Shown: one piece after another, positions 38,077 to 47,882 of the stretch
Position numbering within the stretch: the stretch's first letter is position 1
Layout of the letters: each line of letters starts with the position of its first letter
Assembly: GCA_903904835.1 (NCBI GenBank)
Contig: CAIVEI010000060.1
Span: forward strand, 1-64,000
Direction: 5' to 3'
DNA: 64,000 nucleotides
DNA from: an uncultured Schlesneria sp.
Lineage (GTDB): Bacteria > Planctomycetota > Planctomycetia > Planctomycetales > Planctomycetaceae
Program-made: the position numbers and the translations under genes
The notes under the pieces: model-generated
What the model was told of the DNA's origin: nothing
The model's input: only the letters and a program-made list of their open reading frames with translations
The model's database searches: none

Positions 38077-38511
38077 TCAAACAGTTTTGGCGGGTCCGAC
38101 AATCGCGCGCCAATCGACTCGTTTGGCATCCCCCCAAAGTCCTTCGAGATCGTAAAGTTCACGGGCATCGGGAAGGAATGAGTGCAACACGATGTCACCC
38201 CAGTCCTGCAGAATCCATGAACTCTGTTCATACCCTTCGGTCGCGGGAGGCTTGTGACCGCGTGCTTTCATTTGCACTCGGACTTCGTCCGTCAGCGCGT
38301 GCATCTGCCGGGTGCTGGTGCCGGTCGTGATCACGAAAAAGTCCATGATCGCCGTGATTCCGGTCAGATCGAGGACGACTGTATCCTTACCGCGATACTC
38401 TTCGCACAGCTTGGCAATGTGGCAGGCGTCTTCCAAACTGCGCTGCAATCGGTTCTTGGAACTGGGGGTGGCGACGGCGGCGGAAATAGCAAACTCCAGG
38501 GATCGAATCAA
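38077..38511 (-). CDS. rsfS: Ribosomal silencing factor RsfS
   Basis: YRGKDTVVLDLTGITAIMDFFVITTGTSTRQMHALTDEVRVQMKARGHKPPATEGYEQSSWILQDWGDIVLHSFLPDARELYDLEGLWGDA. Confidence 0.95.
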   Translation of the reverse strand: MIRSLEFAISAAVATPSSKNRLQRSLEDACHIAKLCEEYRGKDTVVLDLTGITAIMDFFVITTGTSTRQMHALTDEVRVQMKARGHKPPATEGYEQSSWILQDWGDIVLHSFLPDARELYDLEGLWGDAKRVDWRAIVGPAKTV

Positions 38512-38834
38512 AACTCACAAGGCATTTTATCAATTTGCGGACGGTTCACCTCAAATAAGTTGAGGTGATGCTGAACACAATCGTACATTCTCTTTTGCAA
38601 TTAGTTTAGCAGACAACGCACGTTTGTACGAGGTTCACCCGAAAGTTCAAGGACATTGTCTGGAACTTCGAAGTGCAAAATAGACGATTTTCGCTGGGGA
38701 ATACGGAAAAGTCGAATCAGTTAAGCGCGACCTCAAATCGAAAGTATCACAACCCAGAAAAGCAGAACCGCATCTGCCAGTAAAGCCGAGGCGATGGCGG
38801 CAAGTCGGACCGAGACCGTTGATTCCGCGAACCA

Positions 38835-39200
38835 TCAATGGGCAAAGAGACCTCCGACGACTCCTGCTGCAGCGGCGACAATGACGAACGGGACCACGAA
38901 ACAGAGCGGCGCAAAGAGCACAGCCAAACCTGCTGGCCAGCTCGAACGGAAGCTTGCGAAAATAGACCACGCGATCGACGGAATGGAACCCAATATCGCC
39001 GCTCGAACGGCGGCTGAAATGGCAGCGTCTCGTTCCGCAATCGTGAGAACTTCGCGCCGCAATACCTGCCGCTGCTCACGTTCACGGATTTCGTAGTCGT
39101 CCAGATATTCGCGGACTCGCTGCAACTGGTCTTCACGCATGTGCCAACTCGAAACAAACGATGTCGCAACAAACTCAGATTTGTGATGTTTTCGGACCAA
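38835..39200 (-). CDS. Small membrane protein
   Basis: Charged N-terminal helix (REDQLQRVREYLDDYEIREREQRQVLRREVL) plus hydrophobic C-terminal half; start may be 39140. Confidence 0.55.
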   Translation of the reverse strand: MVRKHHKSEFVATSFVSSWHMREDQLQRVREYLDDYEIREREQRQVLRREVLTIAERDAAISAAVRAAILGSIPSIAWSIFASFRSSWPAGLAVLFAPLCFVVPFVIVAAAAGVVGGLFAH

Positions 39201-39274
39201 AGCATATCGCGAACGTCACCGAGAATCACCAGCCCGCAGCCACCCCTTGCGATATATTTTTATTTATTATTTTA

Positions 39275-39304
39275 TTGACATTTTGACGTAACGAGCGGTA
39301 AAAT
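39275..39304 (+). promoter_or_regulatory. Sigma70-like promoter
   Basis: TTGACA-18 nt-TAAAAT within an AT-rich tract, about 70 bp upstream of the ATG at 39377. Confidence 0.55.
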
Positions 39305-39376
39305 ATTCGGTAAAGATGAACTGCTCTTCCAAGACCATTTTTTCCATCGCTTACCAGTTTATATCGGGCATTTCAC

Positions 39377-39715
39377 ATGCAATCGCAAAAACGAACGAAC
39401 ATTCAGCTCAATCCGGCATCGACCAGGCGTCGTCCCAATTCCAAAACAGCAATTGAGTTATCAAACATTTCAGCCGATGAATCGTGGGAAGAATTCCATG
39501 TTGAACTTGCTCTCGCGTTCCACTGGTTAAGAAACCGGCTCAAGGGGAAAGAAGTCCGTTGCGCAACAGTCCTCGAAGAAGCGACGAGGAAACGTATTAC
39601 ACGCGCAACACTTCGTCGGGCATTTTTGCTTTTAGGCGGACTTTCTCGAAAAGAAAAAAAGAAAGACGGGAGATGGTATTGGAGGTTGCCACCATCATCG
39701 ACACCGGAAAAATGA
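39377..39715 (+). CDS. Stand-alone paralog of the C-terminal domain of the RepA-like ATPase
   Basis: WLRNRLKGKEVRCATVLEEATRKRITRATLRRAFLLLGGLSRKEKKKDGRWYWRLP matches WLKKRLNDGPVYTSVLKEDAAGHDISEKTLMRALILLGGIKGKEKKSDGRWFWRMP. Confidence 0.75.
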   Translation: MQSQKRTNIQLNPASTRRRPNSKTAIELSNISADESWEEFHVELALAFHWLRNRLKGKEVRCATVLEEATRKRITRATLRRAFLLLGGLSRKEKKKDGRWYWRLPPSSTPEK

Positions 39716-39724
39716 CGGATCTCG

Positions 39725-39788
39725 GGGTGCCACGGTTTTACCGTCTTCGGTAAGGCCGTGCTCTTCGAACACGTTATTGGTCCATGAA
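39725..39788. repeat. Dispersed repeat (GGGTGCCACGGTTTT family), copy 1
   Basis: gggtgccacggttttaccgtcttcggtaaggccgtgctcttcgaacacgttattgg; second copy at 46131. Confidence 0.85.
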
Positions 39789-39903
39789 GCCGCAACCCGT
39801 AGCATGGGCTTCAGCCCGTGCGACAAAACATCTTGTGCGTTCTAAGTCAAACACTACACAAAAAGACAGCCTCGGAGCGATGTTGGCGACTTTCGAAGAA
39901 ATC

Positions 39904-39934
39904 CTGAAACTTGACTCAATGAGTCAAGTTTCAG
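39904..39934. repeat. 31-bp palindrome
   Basis: ctgaaacttgactca-a-tgagtcaagtttcag: 15-bp perfect arms. Confidence 0.95.
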
Positions 39935-40013
39935 ACCCGACGAATTCCAAAACTGTGCCACCCACTATCGTCACTTTGTGGCACGACGACATTTTTCATC
40001 AACCCGACAATTC

Positions 40014-40982
40014 TCACTTTCCGCCCAGTTTCTGGAACGAACCGACCGTCGTCCCCGACGGAACGTTAAGTGGCCCGGTCAGAACCGCATGAGGTCCGAT
40101 ATGACAATTGTCTCCGATCACGACCGCCCCGCTGATATGCGTGAATGGCTCGATGATTGTGTCGGCTCCAATCTGAACCTGCGGATCAATAAACGTCTGT
40201 TCGGGAACAACGATTGTCGTTCCATTCACCATCCAGCGCGACATCGCCGCCTGAAGTAAGGTACGGGTCACTTGAGCCAATTGTTCTCGCGTGTTCACAC
40301 CCAACGCTTCGACCATATCGAATGCTTCAAGAGCCACGATGGTGCGTCCTTCGTCTTTAAGAACGCGAGGGCAATCGGTCAAGTAATACTCGGCTTGGCT
40401 ATTATTTGGGCGAATTTTATCGAGAGACGCGAGCAATCCCTGCGAATCGAAGGCGTAGCAACCGGTATTAATCTCTTGAACTTTCTTTTCTTCCGGTGTG
40501 GCATCTTTCTCTTCGACAATCTTTTCGAACTGGCCGTGCCCGTTTCGGATAATCCGGCCAAGCCCGAAATTCGCCTCGGTCACGGCAGTGCCGATCACGC
40601 ACGCAGCCCCCTGCTCGCGTTGAGTCTTGAGCAACGACTCCAGCGATTCACGCTTGAGCAGCGGTGTGTCGCCTGCCAGCACCAGGACGGGGCCGTGATG
40701 CGATCGAATCTGTTCCTGACACATCATGACCGCATGCCCTGTCCCTTTCTGCTCGGCCTGCAACGCGAACTCGATATCGGGATGCTTCGACAATTCTGCC
40801 TGAACCATTTCTGCACGATGCCCAACGATGGCGACGATTCGGGTCACGCCCGCTGATCGCGCTGCGTCGATGACATACTCAATCATCGGTCGGCCACAAA
40901 CATTGTGCAGTACTTTCGGGAGCGCCGACTTCATTCGCGTGCTTTTCCCTGCCGCCAGAATGATCGCCATCGAACCAGACAT
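40014..40982 (-). CDS. N-acetylglucosamine-1-phosphate uridyltransferase (GlmU N-terminal type, short)
   Basis: MAIILAAGKSTRMKSALPKVLHNVCGRPMIEYVID...LQAEQKGTGHAVMMC...LVLAGDTPLL; only a short hexapeptide tail. Confidence 0.9.
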   Translation of the reverse strand: MSGSMAIILAAGKSTRMKSALPKVLHNVCGRPMIEYVIDAARSAGVTRIVAIVGHRAEMVQAELSKHPDIEFALQAEQKGTGHAVMMCQEQIRSHHGPVLVLAGDTPLLKRESLESLLKTQREQGAACVIGTAVTEANFGLGRIIRNGHGQFEKIVEEKDATPEEKKVQEINTGCYAFDSQGLLASLDKIRPNNSQAEYYLTDCPRVLKDEGRTIVALEAFDMVEALGVNTREQLAQVTRTLLQAAMSRWMVNGTTIVVPEQTFIDPQVQIGADTIIEPFTHISGAVVIGDNCHIGPHAVLTGPLNVPSGTTVGSFQKLGGK

Positions 40983-41333
40983 GACTGAATGCTCCTGATT
41001 AATTGATAAGTTTTACGGAAACAATTCGCGAGGGAATCGATTCCGAGCCGACCCACGGGATGCTGTATCCCGCAGCCGCGTTCCATTTCGTTGTCAAAAT
41101 CTTCCTGAAAACATGCGAACGGAAATGTGTCTGTGCAACTCGCCGCCGTTCACGTTGCCGCGAATCTTAGCAAAGTCGTCTCTGATGTGCAGAGACTCGT
41201 TAACACTTCAGATCGACGCAAACCGCGCCGATAAGAACTTCCCGCTTGCGTTGCGGCCCTGGTTCGTTGAAGATATCAACACCTGCCGATGAATCCGCCT
41301 TGATTTTCGCTGTCAGACAGCTTTCACTCAGTT

Positions 41334-44300
41334 ATGAAACTGGATCTGGCAGCCCCGCCGTTATTCCTCGCCGAGCTTCGCATGAACATGACTGACCCGA
41401 TTTCGCAGATTCGTGCTTTTTTCATATGTTCCGCCCTTTTGTCGGTCGTCCTGACCAACGATTCGGTAATGGCCGATTCGACTTCAACAACGGGGTCCCC
41501 GACGCCAATCCCTTCGTTTGAAGCGGACATACGTCCAATCCTCAAAGCGTACTGCCTCGACTGTCACGGGGGAGCCGAAAAACTTTCAGGCGGTCTGGAT
41601 CTTCGTTTACGACGGTTTCTCGTCACCGGCGGCGAAAGCGGAACGGCGATTCAGCCAGGTATGCCGGCAGACAGCCTGATATTGCGCCGCATTATCTCTG
41701 GAGAAATGCCGCCAGGTGAAAAGAAAGTTCCCGCCGACAAAGTTCAAATCATCGAACGCTGGATTGCAACAGGCGCTCCAACGGCCCGGGAAGAACCTCT
41801 CAAGCTGGACCCAGGAATCGGCATCACGAGCGAAGAACGAGCTTATTGGGTCTTTCAGCCAATCCGCCGACCAGATGTCCCCAGCGTCAAAGCTGCGAAC
41901 CTTGTCAGAACACCAATCGATTCGTTCGTGCTCGCCAGACTCGAATCGACTGGCCTCAGCTTGAATCCAGAGGCCGACCGATTCACGCTCTTGAAACGAG
42001 CCTATTTTGATCTGATCGGGCTTCCCCCCACGCTGGAAGAGACACAGGCGTTTCTGAATGACGAGTCACCCAGCGCTTACGATGCCATGCTCGAGCGACT
42101 CCTTGAATCCAAGCATTACGGCGAGCGGTGGGGGCGGCATTGGCTGGATGTGGCGGGATATGCTGACTCAGAAGGGGACGGAAACACCGACACAGTCAGA
42201 CCTTATATCTACAAATATCGGGACTACGTGATTAAATCACTGAACGCCGACAAGCCGCTGAATCAGTTCGTGATCGAGCAACTTGCCGGTGATGAATTGC
42301 TGACTCCACCCTATAAAAACATGTCTCCGGAAACGATCGAAACTTTAGTCGCCACCGGCTTTCTTCGGATGGCTGCTGACCCGACAGCCAGTGGTCAGGG
42401 CGATCCCGACACATCACGAAATCTGGTCGTGGCCGATACTATTAAGATTGTTTCATCCTCGTTGTTGGGACTCAGCGTCGGGTGTGCCCAGTGTCACGAC
42501 CATCGATATGACCCGATCCCTCAGTCTGATTACTACCAGTTGCGAGCGGTTTTCGAACCCGCGCTGAATTGGAAGGGCTGGATCATTCCACGTGATCGAG
42601 TCGTTTCTCTTTACACCGATGCTGACCGGGCAAAAGCCGCAGAAGTTGAAGCGGACGCAGGTAAATTGCAGGCCGCATACAACGAGAAGCAGGCAAAACT
42701 CGTCTCTGAAGCGTTCGACAAGGCGCTGGAAAAATTTCCAGAAGACCAGCGTGAAGTTCTACGTGAGGCATTCAAAACGCCAGACGACAAGCGGACCGAC
42801 GAACAGAAAAAGCTGGTCGCCACGAATCCCGGGCTGAACGTGAACCCTGGCGTCCTGTACCAGTTCAACGCAGCGGCGGCTGAAGAACTGAAAAAGGATA
42901 TGGCAGCCATCCAGGCCAAACGAGCCGAAAAACCGAACGAAGATTTTATCAGCGTATTGACCGAACCGGCCGGGGCTCCGCCGGTCACGAACATCTTTCA
43001 TCGCGGAGATCATCGCCAGCCGACAAGCATCGTGAAACCGGCCGACTTGACGATCGCATCTCCAGTTGGTGAACGGTTCGAAATCCCCGAACATGACGCA
43101 GCTCTTCCATCGTCGGGTCGTCGGCTTGCCTGGGCCAGACATCTGGTCAACGGCCAGCACCCACTTTTGGGACGAGTCCTTGCCAACCGCATCTGGCTGA
43201 ACCACTTTGGTAAAGGGATCGTCGACACACCAGGTGAATTCGGAGTACTCGGAAGTCGTCCAACGCACCCCGAATTGCTTGACTGGCTGGCAGACGAGTT
43301 GGTGCGTCAGGGTTGGAGTCTGAAACGACTGCATAAGCTGATCATGACCTCGTCCGTCTATCGTCAATCCTCCAGACGCATCGATCAGACAGCCGCCTCG
43401 ATCGATTCTGACGGGGCACTTTACTCCCGCTTCAGCGTAAGACGACTGGATGCCGAAATCGTTCGAGATCGGATGCTCGCCACAAACGGTCGACTCGACA
43501 AAACTCAATTCGGTCCACCGGTTGAAATCGTCGAAGACTTTGCAGGCCAGGTCCACGTCAAAGCGGATTCTGCACGACGCAGCGTTTACATCCAGAGCCG
43601 ACGGAGCAAGCCTGTCTCATTATTGTCCGCGTTCGATGCACCTGTCATGTCGGTCAATTGTGACCGCCGAATCAACAGCACGGTCGCACTGCAATCGCTG
43701 ATGCTTATGAACGGCGATTTCACCATGAAACAAGCCGAACAATTGGCGAAGCGATTGAGACTGGAAACCCCCAACGATCTTGACCGCGACTTAACCCGTC
43801 CATTTGAAAATCGATTCCCCAGTCGGCAAGCCGCCTGGCAGTATGGTTATGGATCGATCGTCGATGCTCCTTCAGAGAGTCCCACACAGCCCCCGACCGT
43901 CCAGTTTCAACCATTCGCATTCTGGTCGGACTCGCGATGGCAGGTATCAAGTGCGTTTCCTGATCCCGTCGTCGGACATGCATTTCTGCATGCGTCAGCC
44001 GGACATCCTGGTAACAACCAGCAACGATCGGTCATCCGCCGGTGGACCGCCCCCGAGAGCGGAACAGTCGCGATCAACGGCTCATTAAAGCATCATTCAG
44101 AATCGGGCGATGGAGTTCGTTCGAGAGTCATTTCCAGCCGCAAAGGGCTCGCCGGGACGTGGTCGTCGAAGACAAACACCGTTGAGACCAACGTCGCGAG
44201 AATCGAGATCCAGCAAGGAGACATACTCGATTTTGTCACCGATTGCCTGGAGGCCGATACCAGTGACTCGTTCGATTGGGCATTCAATCTTCAATTGACT

Positions 44301-44573
44301 GGCGAAGCAGGCCAGGAAAAAGGGCGTTGGGATTCTGTCGCTGATTTTCATGGTCCGCTGACGACTTCGGCACCTCAGCAGATCGCTTATGTATGGCGAC
44401 TTGCCTACTGCCGCCCGATCACTGCCGACGAATTGGAAATAGCCTGTCAGTTTCTCGATCAGCAATTGCAAACATTACGGGCGAGCGGAGCCAAGGGTGA
44501 TCACGAGTTAATCGCGTTCTCCAGCCTGTGTCAGCAAGTCCTGAGCAGCAACGAGTTTTTGTATGTCGATTGA
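41334..44573 (+). CDS. PSCyt1/DUF1549/DUF1553 (PSD1) cytochrome-type protein
   Basis: SFEADIRPILKAYCLDCHGGAEKLSGGLDLR (c-type haem CxxCH), YWVFQPIRRPDVPSV..., FDLIGLPPTLEETQAFL, HPLLGRVLANRIWLNHFGKGIVDTPGEFG. Confidence 0.94.
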   Translation: MKLDLAAPPLFLAELRMNMTDPISQIRAFFICSALLSVVLTNDSVMADSTSTTGSPTPIPSFEADIRPILKAYCLDCHGGAEKLSGGLDLRLRRFLVTGGESGTAIQPGMPADSLILRRIISGEMPPGEKKVPADKVQIIERWIATGAPTAREEPLKLDPGIGITSEERAYWVFQPIRRPDVPSVKAANLVRTPIDSFVLARLESTGLSLNPEADRFTLLKRAYFDLIGLPPTLEETQAFLNDESPSAYDAMLERLLESKHYGERWGRHWLDVAGYADSEGDGNTDTVRPYIYKYRDYVIKSLNADKPLNQFVIEQLAGDELLTPPYKNMSPETIETLVATGFLRMAADPTASGQGDPDTSRNLVVADTIKIVSSSLLGLSVGCAQCHDHRYDPIPQSDYYQLRAVFEPALNWKGWIIPRDRVVSLYTDADRAKAAEVEADAGKLQAAYNEKQAKLVSEAFDKALEKFPEDQREVLREAFKTPDDKRTDEQKKLVATNPGLNVNPGVLYQFNAAAAEELKKDMAAIQAKRAEKPNEDFISVLTEPAGAPPVTNIFHRGDHRQPTSIVKPADLTIASPVGERFEIPEHDAALPSSGRRLAWARHLVNGQHPLLGRVLANRIWLNHFGKGIVDTPGEFGVLGSRPTHPELLDWLADELVRQGWSLKRLHKLIMTSSVYRQSSRRIDQTAASIDSDGALYSRFSVRRLDAEIVRDRMLATNGRLDKTQFGPPVEIVEDFAGQVHVKADSARRSVYIQSRRSKPVSLLSAFDAPVMSVNCDRRINSTVALQSLMLMNGDFTMKQAEQLAKRLRLETPNDLDRDLTRPFENRFPSRQAAWQYGYGSIVDAPSESPTQPPTVQFQPFAFWSDSRWQVSSAFPDPVVGHAFLHASAGHPGNNQQRSVIRRWTAPESGTVAINGSLKHHSESGDGVRSRVISSRKGLAGTWSSKTNTVETNVARIEIQQGDILDFVTDCLEADTSDSFDWAFNLQLTGEAGQEKGRWDSVADFHGPLTTSAPQQIAYVWRLAYCRPITADELEIACQFLDQQLQTLRASGAKGDHELIAFSSLCQQVLSSNEFLYVD

Positions 44574-44621
44574 GACAAGTTGCTCAGAACCAAGTAAAAC
44601 CAACGCACAAGTGAGATTTCC

Positions 44622-46094
44622 ATGACAACGGATTTACCAATGAACACGACAAGCCATTGCTGCGGCACACGCCGACAATTTCTGGCGACCAATGCATTTG
44701 GAATCGGCAGCTTTGCTCTCGCGTCATTGCTTCGCGACGAGGGGTTACTGGCATCTCCGCCTGGTAAGCCGCGCGATGTTCAATCAAATGATCTGAAGCG
44801 GCGGTCACCTCCATCGGCCCCGCAGGCGACAGCCATGATTTCCATGTTCATGCACGGCGGACCGGCTCACATGGACCTGCTTGACCCCAAACCTGAACTG
44901 ACGAAACATCATGGTCAGGATTATAGTGGAGAGGTCGCCTATAGTTTCGTCAACCGGGCCAGCAAGAAGCTGTTCGGCAGCCCGTGGAAATTCGCCGCAC
45001 ATGGCCAATGCGGTACCGAAGTCTCGGAACTTCTGCCTCATACAGCGGGTATTGTCGACGACATTTGCGTCGTTCGATCGATGCATACGGGCCACAACGG
45101 GCACGAGGTGTCAATCCGATATTTTCACGGAGGTATTCCCGCAGTCACCGGTCGACCGACGTTAGGCAGTTGGATTGTTTATGGGTTGGGGAATGAAAAC
45201 CAGAACCTACCGGCGTACCTCGTCCTGGCTGACCCCGGCGGCCATCCGGTTGACGGAACTTTCAACTGGTCCAGCGGATTCATGCCGCCGTTATTCCAGG
45301 GAACCGTGCTGCGAGCCGAAGAACCACGGATCTTCAATCTCGACCCGCCACCGCAGTTGCGTGGTCCCCTGCAACGACAGAATCTCGACTTGCTGGCACG
45401 CCTGAATGCAAAGCATCTGGAACAACATCCTGGTGAATCGGATCTGGAAGCCCGTATCGCCAGTTATGAACTGGCGGCTGCAATGCAGACCGAAGCAAAG
45501 GAAGCTCTGGATATCACTCAAGAACCAGAACACATTCATAAGCTATACGGCCTCGACCAGCCACATTCTCGCGAATACGGGACGCGCTGCCTGATCGCTC
45601 GGCGACTTGTCGAACGGGGCGTTCGGTTCGTGCAGATGTTTCTCGGTGGCCAACCATGGGATACTCATAGCGACATCCGCAAAAACCTCCCGGCGATTTG
45701 CCAGCGGACGGATCAACCTGCGGCAGCTCTTGTCACCGACCTGAAACAGCGAGGGATGCTCGATTCGACCATCGTCCATTGGGGCGGCGAGATCGGACGC
45801 CTTCCGGTCAGCGAAGGGGATCTTTCCGAAGGAAACGGCCGCGATCACAACGGACAGGGATTTTCCATCTGGCTGGCAGGCGGAGGTTTCAAACCTGGAA
45901 TGACCTATGGCGAGACAGACGAAGTCGGCCACCGGGCCGCTGTGAATGTCGTCACACCGAACGACTTCCAGGCCACGATTCTCCGTCAATTGGGTATCGA
46001 TCATTCGAAGCTGCTGTATCAATTCAATGGCCGAGAACAGCAGATTACCGACGGAAGAACCGCCCGTGTCGTTTCAGAAATCCTGACGAGCTGA
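44622..46094 (+). CDS. DUF1501 family protein paired with the PSCyt1 gene
   Basis: CGTRRQFLATNAFGIGSFALASLL...AMISMFMHGGPAHMDLLDPKPEL...GRDHNGQGFSIWLAGGGFKPG. Confidence 0.94.
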   Translation: MTTDLPMNTTSHCCGTRRQFLATNAFGIGSFALASLLRDEGLLASPPGKPRDVQSNDLKRRSPPSAPQATAMISMFMHGGPAHMDLLDPKPELTKHHGQDYSGEVAYSFVNRASKKLFGSPWKFAAHGQCGTEVSELLPHTAGIVDDICVVRSMHTGHNGHEVSIRYFHGGIPAVTGRPTLGSWIVYGLGNENQNLPAYLVLADPGGHPVDGTFNWSSGFMPPLFQGTVLRAEEPRIFNLDPPPQLRGPLQRQNLDLLARLNAKHLEQHPGESDLEARIASYELAAAMQTEAKEALDITQEPEHIHKLYGLDQPHSREYGTRCLIARRLVERGVRFVQMFLGGQPWDTHSDIRKNLPAICQRTDQPAAALVTDLKQRGMLDSTIVHWGGEIGRLPVSEGDLSEGNGRDHNGQGFSIWLAGGGFKPGMTYGETDEVGHRAAVNVVTPNDFQATILRQLGIDHSKLLYQFNGREQQITDGRTARVVSEILTS

Positions 46095-46130
46095 GATTGA
46101 AGATTGATCCGATGAGGAATTTTGTGCTGC

Positions 46131-46232
46131 GGGTGCCACGGTTTTGGAGTCTTCGACAAAGCCGTGCTTTTTGGACACGTTATCGAAACATGAAGACACG
46201 GCTTAACCGAAGAAGGTAAAACCGTGGCACCC
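46131..46232. repeat. Dispersed repeat (GGGTGCCACGGTTTT family), copy 2, itself an inverted repeat
   Basis: gggtgccacggttttggagtcttcgacaaagccgtg ... cacggcttaaccgaagaaggtaaaaccgtggcacccc. Confidence 0.88.
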
Positions 46233-46443
46233 CGCTTTTTCCCACGACCATGTCGAAGACGCCATGATCCATGTCGAAGACTCCATGATCGTGGTATCCG
46301 AATTCTTGGTTGCGACAAATCATGTGAAACGTTTCAATTTGGATTTGATCTCGCGCGGCGTGACGAGTTTTGGTATAACCTTTTTCGCTTGGTGGACGCC
46401 TGTGTTCGCAAAGACGCCTTCTCTCCCTGCAGGAGATTTTCTG

Positions 46444-47682
46444 ATGATGTCTGCTCGACTTTTAAATTGGACTGCCGTTCTGGTTGTGGTCTCGGCGGCA
46501 ATCATTGCCCCGTTTTCCGTTGGAGCGTGCCCATTCTGCTCGGCCCCTTCCCTGACGCTGACTGAGCAGGTTGCTCAATCAGACGCAGTCGTGTTGGTGA
46601 AATGGGTGGGTGGCCAACCCGCCAAGATTTCCGACGCGGGATCGACCGAATTCGAAGTCGTCGACATCGTTCATCAGCCCGACGGTGGAAAGTTGGCCAA
46701 AGGTAGTAAGATCAGCCTCGTCCGTTATCGATCAGCGAAACCGGGCGACCAGTTCATGCTGTTCGGTACAAAGGTCGAATCGGCCATCGAATGGGGCAGC
46801 CCGCTGGAAGTTAGTAAGCAGGCTTACGAGTACATGCGGAACTCGCCGAAACCAAGCCTTCCCGCCGGCGAACGATTGGCGTTCTTCCTGAAGTATCTGG
46901 AAACCGAAGACAAGATGATTTCGGATGATGCTTTCGGCGAATTTGCCAATGCCGCCTATGCCGATGTTGCCAAGCTGGGAAAACAATTGCCGCGTGAGAA
47001 GCTGCGAAAGTGGCTCACCTCGAAAGACGTGTCTCCTGGACGAACGGGCCTGTACGGCATGATGCTGGGTCTTTGCGGTAACGCTGATGACGCCAAGCTG
47101 ATGGAAGAAAAGATTGTCGAACAGACCGACGATTTTCGATTGGGTGTCGACGGAATCATGGGGGGCTACCTGTTGCTGACAGGCGACAAGGGTTTGGAAC
47201 TGATCGAAAAACAGAAATTGACCAACTCAAAAGCCCCTTTTAGTGAGACGTACGCCGCCATGCAGGCGCTACGGTTCATGTGGCAATATGGTGATGGTCG
47301 CATCTCGGTTGATCGATTGCGTCAGTCGATGCGGCTGCTGCTCGACCGACCGGAACTCGCCGACCTCGTCATCGCCGATTTGTCACGAATGAAAGACTGG
47401 TCCGTTCAGGATAAGTTGATGTCGCTGTATGACGCCCCGGAAAATATCCCCTCGGTGAAACGAGCCATAGTCCGGTACATGCTGTCGAGCACCAAAGACA
47501 CGGGCGAAAAGAAGCCTGACGCAACGGCCGCAACGGGTGCTTCTGCTGGTCCATCCGTAGCAACGAGTGAACCTGTCGAACTGCCGGCTCACGTCCTGAA
47601 AGGCCAGAAATGCCTGGAAGAACTCGAACAGAAGGACCCAAAAACCGTTAACGAAGCAAAGCGGTTTTTCCTGCTGAAGTGA
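46444..47682 (+). CDS. Secreted protein with N-terminal CPFC motif, paralog 1
   Basis: Signal peptide then ACPFCSAPSLTLTEQVAQSDAVVLVKWVGG; paralogous to 47883..49133. Confidence 0.8.
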   Translation: MMSARLLNWTAVLVVVSAAIIAPFSVGACPFCSAPSLTLTEQVAQSDAVVLVKWVGGQPAKISDAGSTEFEVVDIVHQPDGGKLAKGSKISLVRYRSAKPGDQFMLFGTKVESAIEWGSPLEVSKQAYEYMRNSPKPSLPAGERLAFFLKYLETEDKMISDDAFGEFANAAYADVAKLGKQLPREKLRKWLTSKDVSPGRTGLYGMMLGLCGNADDAKLMEEKIVEQTDDFRLGVDGIMGGYLLLTGDKGLELIEKQKLTNSKAPFSETYAAMQALRFMWQYGDGRISVDRLRQSMRLLLDRPELADLVIADLSRMKDWSVQDKLMSLYDAPENIPSVKRAIVRYMLSSTKDTGEKKPDATAATGASAGPSVATSEPVELPAHVLKGQKCLEELEQKDPKTVNEAKRFFLLK

Positions 47683-47749
47683 GGAAGATAAAGCGAGTCG
47701 GGCGGTGTAAACCCCCGGATTCTTTTTGTTTTTCATTGCGAATCAAGAG

Positions 47750-47846
47750 GGGGTCGGGCGTTCAAATTTCAAAATTGGCCGAGCAACTCGATTAACAAAT
47801 GGAAATCGCTTTAACGGCCAATTTTGAAATTTGAACACCCGACCCC
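47750..47846. repeat. Long hairpin, 32-bp arms with one mismatch
   Basis: ggggtcgggcgttcaaatttcaaaattggccg (47750-47781) and cggccaattttgaaatttgaacacccgacccc (47815-47846). Confidence 0.95.
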
Positions 47847-47882
47847 AGAACGACCACGCCACCCATTACACTGGGGATCGAG

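Noticed and set aside
38747-39229. 160-aa minus-strand ORF overlapping 38835..39200
   Set aside because: Other frame gives a coherent charged helix plus hydrophobic membrane segment; this one does not.
39403-39795. 130-aa minus-strand ORF over the ATPase C-terminal paralog
   Set aside because: The plus-strand ORF has clear homology to the ATPase C-terminus, and a promoter; this is antisense.
41334-46094. PSCyt1/DUF1549-DUF1553 plus DUF1501 pair as a novel system
   Set aside because: This gene pair is a very common, though functionally unclear, planctomycete arrangement; not unusual here.
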